The position numbers were made by a program, and so were the translations under genes. The notes under the pieces were generated by a model that ran no database searches, was not told the DNA's origin, and saw nothing but the letters and a program-made list of their open reading frames with translations. Source: an uncultured Fulvivirga sp. (GTDB taxonomy: Bacteria; Bacteroidota; Bacteroidia; Cytophagales; Cyclobacteriaceae). From it: a stretch of DNA of 64,000 nucleotides. This document shows, in pieces, positions 60,695 through 64,000 of the stretch. The stretch lies in contig CANMSE010000005.1 in the NCBI GenBank assembly GCA_947500555.1, positions 1-64,000 on the forward strand, written 5' to 3'. Every line of letters begins with the position of its first letter. The stretch's first letter is position 1.

Positions 60695-63259
60695 TTAATT
60701 CTTCAAAATGAAGAAGCCATCCATGACAGTACCGTTTCCTAAATTTAACTGGTAGAAATAGGTTCCTCCAGGTAGTTCTGTTGCTCCATTGATATTGCCC
60801 TCACCGGTAAACTTTATATCTACATTGTCATAGGCGTTGGCTTCATAAACTTTGCTGCCCCAACGATTATATATGACAATACTGTTTTCAGTGTAGAAAT
60901 CTATGTTTTCAATTTCCAAAAAATCGTGTTTATCATCTCCATTAGGTGATATAGCATTAAAAATGGTTATCGGAGGATCTCCAGGTAGGTTTACATCGAT
61001 GAAGATAATACTTGTATCACAAGCTCCCTCTAGATCACATGCCTCTACGGCCAATTCATCTGTACCAACAAATACAACGTTAGTATAGTCAATTGTCAGC
61101 CTGAAATCTGAAGTTATTTCAGCAATTGCTCCACTTATAGGTTGTTGAACTATACTCAAAGATGAAGGGTCGAAATTATTGTTTGCATCAGAAATGATTG
61201 CCAATAAGTCTATTTCTACTCTTCCTTCAGGATCTACTGTTAATACACCAGGTTCAATTACAGGAGCATTGTTTTGAATATCAATGGAAAGAAAACTATC
61301 GGTGCAGTTATCACATTGATTACATAACCTAAAGTCTATGTTGTCCATACCAACAGTGCCATCATTAGGAGTATACTGAATATTTCCATTGGCTAACACT
61401 GAAGCCACTCCTTTTGATGGTTGGCCTAAAATTGTAGTAGTAAGCATATCGCCCGGGTTAGCAGTCGCCACAATCTGAACATCGGTTTCAATCGTTTCAC
61501 CTAAAGCTACAGTTGCATTCACTGAATTGGTATTAATAGGTTGATTACTAGCGATCAAAACCTCATCAGAATCTGAGCACCCCACAACAGTATTAGTTAT
61601 CGTCCACTGAAGCTGATTACTGAATGAAGTAATGCCTGAAAAATTTGATGTAGGATCAGTAGGATCAGAGATTGTTCCTGATCCTGACACAATGTTCCAA
61701 ATACCGGTTTCATTTGAGCCAGGACTAGTGGCATTTAATACTGTATTATCTACACACAAATCCTGATCAACGCCCGCATTAGCCACGGGAGAATTTTCAA
61801 CAGTAACAGTTTGAGAGAAGGTGTCAGAACAGGACGTTCTGTCTATAGTAAGTGAAGCTGTATAGGTGCCTGCAGTTACATATGTGAAGCTTACATCACC
61901 AGCAATGTTGCTGTCAATGAATCCATCACCATCAAAATCCCACGAATAGACATCAGTTCCTAATGTTCCTGTCGATAGATCAGTGAAATCTGTTGGGCTT
62001 CCTTCGCAAGCATTAGAATTAGAAAAATTGACAACAGGTATGCCTAAAACATTGATTACCAGACCTGTTGAGTCTCTACATCCGCTACGGTCTATGATAA
62101 GAGAAGCTGTGAATGAACCTTCAGAGGCATAAGTAAAACTGGTGTTACCTACGGTATTGTCATCTTCTATGCCGTCAGTATCAAAATCCCAAGAATAAAC
62201 ATCTCCAGCAAGTACGCCAGTTGATGTATCTGTAAATGTAGTTGGAGTCCCGATGCAGACATCCATACTAGTGAAATCTGCTGTTGCTGCATCGCATAAA
62301 TTGAAGGGGTAGTAATCAGTCATACCAGTTGTGCCGTTGTCATTGATTACTCTTATCCCTAACTCATGTGGGCCAGCGCTTAAAGAAGTGGTCGGTAAAT
62401 TGATGGTTTGATCTATGGATGCTGAAGGAGGTGTAATAAGAACCATATTACCATTTCCATATCCGGGATCACCGTCATAAAAGTACTCAACAGCACTTAT
62501 CAGTCCAGGAGCGTATTGATCTACAAAAAAAGATCGGGCTTCCATTTCACTCCAAACACCATCAGCATCCATTGTACGGAAATGGATGGTATGATGCCCA
62601 CCCGGTAGCGTGTTGGTGGCAGCAATGGTCGATACATCGATACTTGTTGATGAGTTAATTGGAATTATTGTGCCATTGCCTATACCAGGATCGGTATCAA
62701 TATAATACCGTAACTCTACAATATTAGCAGTCGTTGTCAGGTCTGATTCACTTACATAGAAAGACCTTGATTCCAGATTGCCCCAGGTACCGTCAGAATC
62801 TAATGCTCTTGTATAAAACACATGAAAACCTGCTGCTAATCCGCTGGTAGGAATAATAGGACTTGTAGCCACATTGGTGGAGGTAAAAGGCCCTAAAGAG
62901 ATGCCATTTCCATAACCAGGATCTGAATCAATGAAATATTCAATATCCACCACCGTGGCCTGGGTTGTTAGGTTTGAAGCACTGATATAAAATGTTCGAC
63001 TTTCTGGAACCCCCCATTGGCCGGATAGATCTTGAATTCTAATGTATAGCGTATGAAACCCCTCTGACAAAGATGAAGTTGGTATTGTAAACGTTTCAAG
63101 AATGGAAGCACCCCCGCTTGTAGGTAATGGAGTATTTAAGCCTGCCCCTAAATCACCATCATCAATGTAATACTCTAGAGCACTAATATCTTGGGTTTGT
63201 GCTTTTTCAACAAAACCAGAAAACACTAGAAGTATTAATGAGTATCTTAAATACCTCAT
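60695..63259 (-). CDS. Large repeat protein with type IX secretion (type B) sorting domain, copy 1
   Basis: An 854-residue secreted paralogue of the protein at 56184-59501. After a signal peptide it has four ~75-residue repeats of the same EYFIDxDPGxGNG type (more diverged from each other), two PKD domains (VYSWDFDTDGIEDD, VYSWDFDGDGFIDS), one Ig-like segment, a cadherin-like segment and the C-terminal sorting domain NAISPNGDDKHDFLEIENID ... GTYFYQLNLGNG. The C-terminal domains of the two copies are nearly the same, the N-terminal repeats differ in number. It overlaps the upstream beta-helix gene by one base. Confidence 0.9.
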   Translation of the reverse strand: MRYLRYSLILLVFSGFVEKAQTQDISALEYYIDDGDLGAGLNTPLPTSGGASILETFTIPTSSLSEGFHTLYIRIQDLSGQWGVPESRTFYISASNLTTQATVVDIEYFIDSDPGYGNGISLGPFTSTNVATSPIIPTSGLAAGFHVFYTRALDSDGTWGNLESRSFYVSESDLTTTANIVELRYYIDTDPGIGNGTIIPINSSTSIDVSTIAATNTLPGGHHTIHFRTMDADGVWSEMEARSFFVDQYAPGLISAVEYFYDGDPGYGNGNMVLITPPSASIDQTINLPTTSLSAGPHELGIRVINDNGTTGMTDYYPFNLCDAATADFTSMDVCIGTPTTFTDTSTGVLAGDVYSWDFDTDGIEDDNTVGNTSFTYASEGSFTASLIIDRSGCRDSTGLVINVLGIPVVNFSNSNACEGSPTDFTDLSTGTLGTDVYSWDFDGDGFIDSNIAGDVSFTYVTAGTYTASLTIDRTSCSDTFSQTVTVENSPVANAGVDQDLCVDNTVLNATSPGSNETGIWNIVSGSGTISDPTDPTSNFSGITSFSNQLQWTITNTVVGCSDSDEVLIASNQPINTNSVNATVALGETIETDVQIVATANPGDMLTTTILGQPSKGVASVLANGNIQYTPNDGTVGMDNIDFRLCNQCDNCTDSFLSIDIQNNAPVIEPGVLTVDPEGRVEIDLLAIISDANNNFDPSSLSIVQQPISGAIAEITSDFRLTIDYTNVVFVGTDELAVEACDLEGACDTSIIFIDVNLPGDPPITIFNAISPNGDDKHDFLEIENIDFYTENSIVIYNRWGSKVYEANAYDNVDIKFTGEGNINGATELPGGTYFYQLNLGNGTVMDGFFILKN

Positions 63260-64000
63260 TAGTTTCCTTTAGCCCTTATTGTTACCGGTAGATCAGTACC
63301 GACTGGTATCACTGAAGGAATAGTAACTGATTGGATAAGTGGTAATAAGTTTCCTTCAAAATCAAAAGGCGTAGCGCCTCCTGACGGCCCAATATCTTCT
63401 CCATTAACATTGAGTGCTGGTGAACCGGCCTGTAAACTAAAATCAAAAGAATCATCCCAAAACTGTGTCAATGGGAAGTTTGCAAAAAGAGGGTCAAATG
63501 AGCTACTCACACTTTCAAGATTGCCAGATCCTGTATTTCCATTAGTAGTGGTGTTAAAGATATTTGAGGCATCGCTGCTATTTCCAAAGCTTAAATTGTC
63601 AGTCCAGGTATTGCCTGTTGAGTTAACAGGAATGTCAACTCTTACTCCATAAAAAATATTATGGTCAAAAATGCAATTGATAACATTATCAAATGGCACT
63701 TCATTCTGTACATCAGCAAAAAGATTGTAAGTAAAGGAGGCGTTTAAAGCGCGAATCATCCCGGAAGAACCAATATTACCTTCAGTAAATACATTGTTGG
63801 TTATTATAGCATTTGATGTAGTATTAAGAAGGATATGAGTCGCTAAACTTCCAGTGCCTGTTATGACATTATTTCGGATTAAAACGTTAGAAGCTGTTGC
63901 ATCAGGAGTTCCTTCCATTAGAATTCTTCTAAGTCTACAGTTCTCGATGGTTAGTCCATCAATATTACCACCTGGACTATTCCAACCAACTCTGATTTCT
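63259..64000 (-). CDS. Secreted parallel beta-helix protein, copy 1 (5' end beyond the window)
   Basis: The frame is open from its stop at 63259-63261 to the right edge of the window, so the start lies outside; an internal ATG at 63918 is not taken as the start. The visible ~246 residues repeat LIRNNVITGTG, IITNNVFTEG and similar beta-helix turns and end in LPLIQSVTIPS and DLPVTIRAKGN, matching the end of the 363-residue protein at 59516. It precedes the 854-residue adhesin-like gene with a one-base overlap (stop and ATG share a base). Confidence 0.82.
   Translation of the reverse strand, partial: EIRVGWNSPGGNIDGLTIENCRLRRILMEGTPDATASNVLIRNNVITGTGSLATHILLNTTSNAIITNNVFTEGNIGSSGMIRALNASFTYNLFADVQNEVPFDNVINCIFDHNIFYGVRVDIPVNSTGNTWTDNLSFGNSSDASNIFNTTTNGNTGSGNLESVSSSFDPLFANFPLTQFWDDSFDFSLQAGSPALNVNGEDIGPSGGATPFDFEGNLLPLIQSVTIPSVIPVGTDLPVTIRAKGN

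Overview
The window is a 64 kb, AT-rich stretch of a Bacteroidota chromosome, most likely from a marine or gliding member of the Cytophagales. The evidence is type III glutamine synthetase, proteins ending in the gliding-motility-associated (type IX secretion, type B) sorting domain, DUF4252 proteins behind an ECF sigma factor, a two-component propeller kinase, a ComEC without a beta-lactamase domain, a mitochondrial-type aconitase, and promoters of the TTG/TAnnTTTG kind. Genus cannot be fixed from sequence reading alone. No rRNA, CRISPR array, prophage or intact insertion sequence is visible; there is one tRNA (Leu, anticodon CAA).

Layout. 1-12 kb: DNA repair genes (ligase-associated DEXH helicase at 138; its usual partner pdeM 9 kb away at 11539), a small ArsR/SRPBCC/DUF1801 module lying between two ~170 bp direct repeats, a lipoprotein pullulanase, a TraB/GumN protein, an SF1 helicase and thioredoxin. 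12-17 kb: an apparent operon of ECF sigma factor, anti-sigma factor, three tandem DUF4252 proteins, an ABC exporter and an exported HIT protein. 17-25 kb: a D-amino-acid-related pair (amidohydrolase plus D-threonine-aldolase-like enzyme), TerB, an FtsX/MacB-type permease and a DUF2807 protein. 25-33 kb: a HAD phosphatase, a propeller histidine kinase, a two-gene transcription unit made of a 50-residue Cys/Gly/Asn-tailed peptide and a 168-residue partner, and type III glutamine synthetase with a well marked control region.

33-40 kb: hydrolase, S41 protease, SulP transporter, PhoD-like phosphoesterase, YceI, then a small island of REP-like hairpins with the broken 3' end of a REP-associated (RAYT/Y1) transposase beside tRNA-Leu. 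40-48 kb: a tight operon phoH-GNAT-comEC-enoyl-CoA hydratase-histone deacetylase-like, then recQ. 48-56 kb: an SbtA-type bicarbonate transporter, a DUF885-like protein without the expected zinc motif, aconitase overlapping two envelope genes, and folE/queD. 56-64 kb: a tandem duplication of a two-gene cell-surface unit, each a beta-helix protein plus a large repeat-rich adhesin-like protein with a type IX sorting domain; the first copy runs off the right edge.

The best candidate for an undescribed system is the self-contained peptide/partner unit at 29151-29943, which has its own promoter-like and terminator sequences. The duplicated surface unit (56-64 kb) and the direct-repeat-flanked regulator module (3.0-4.6 kb) are the next most interesting. 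Start codons were moved inward from the longest open frame where a signal peptide, promoter element or ATG gave reason to do so.
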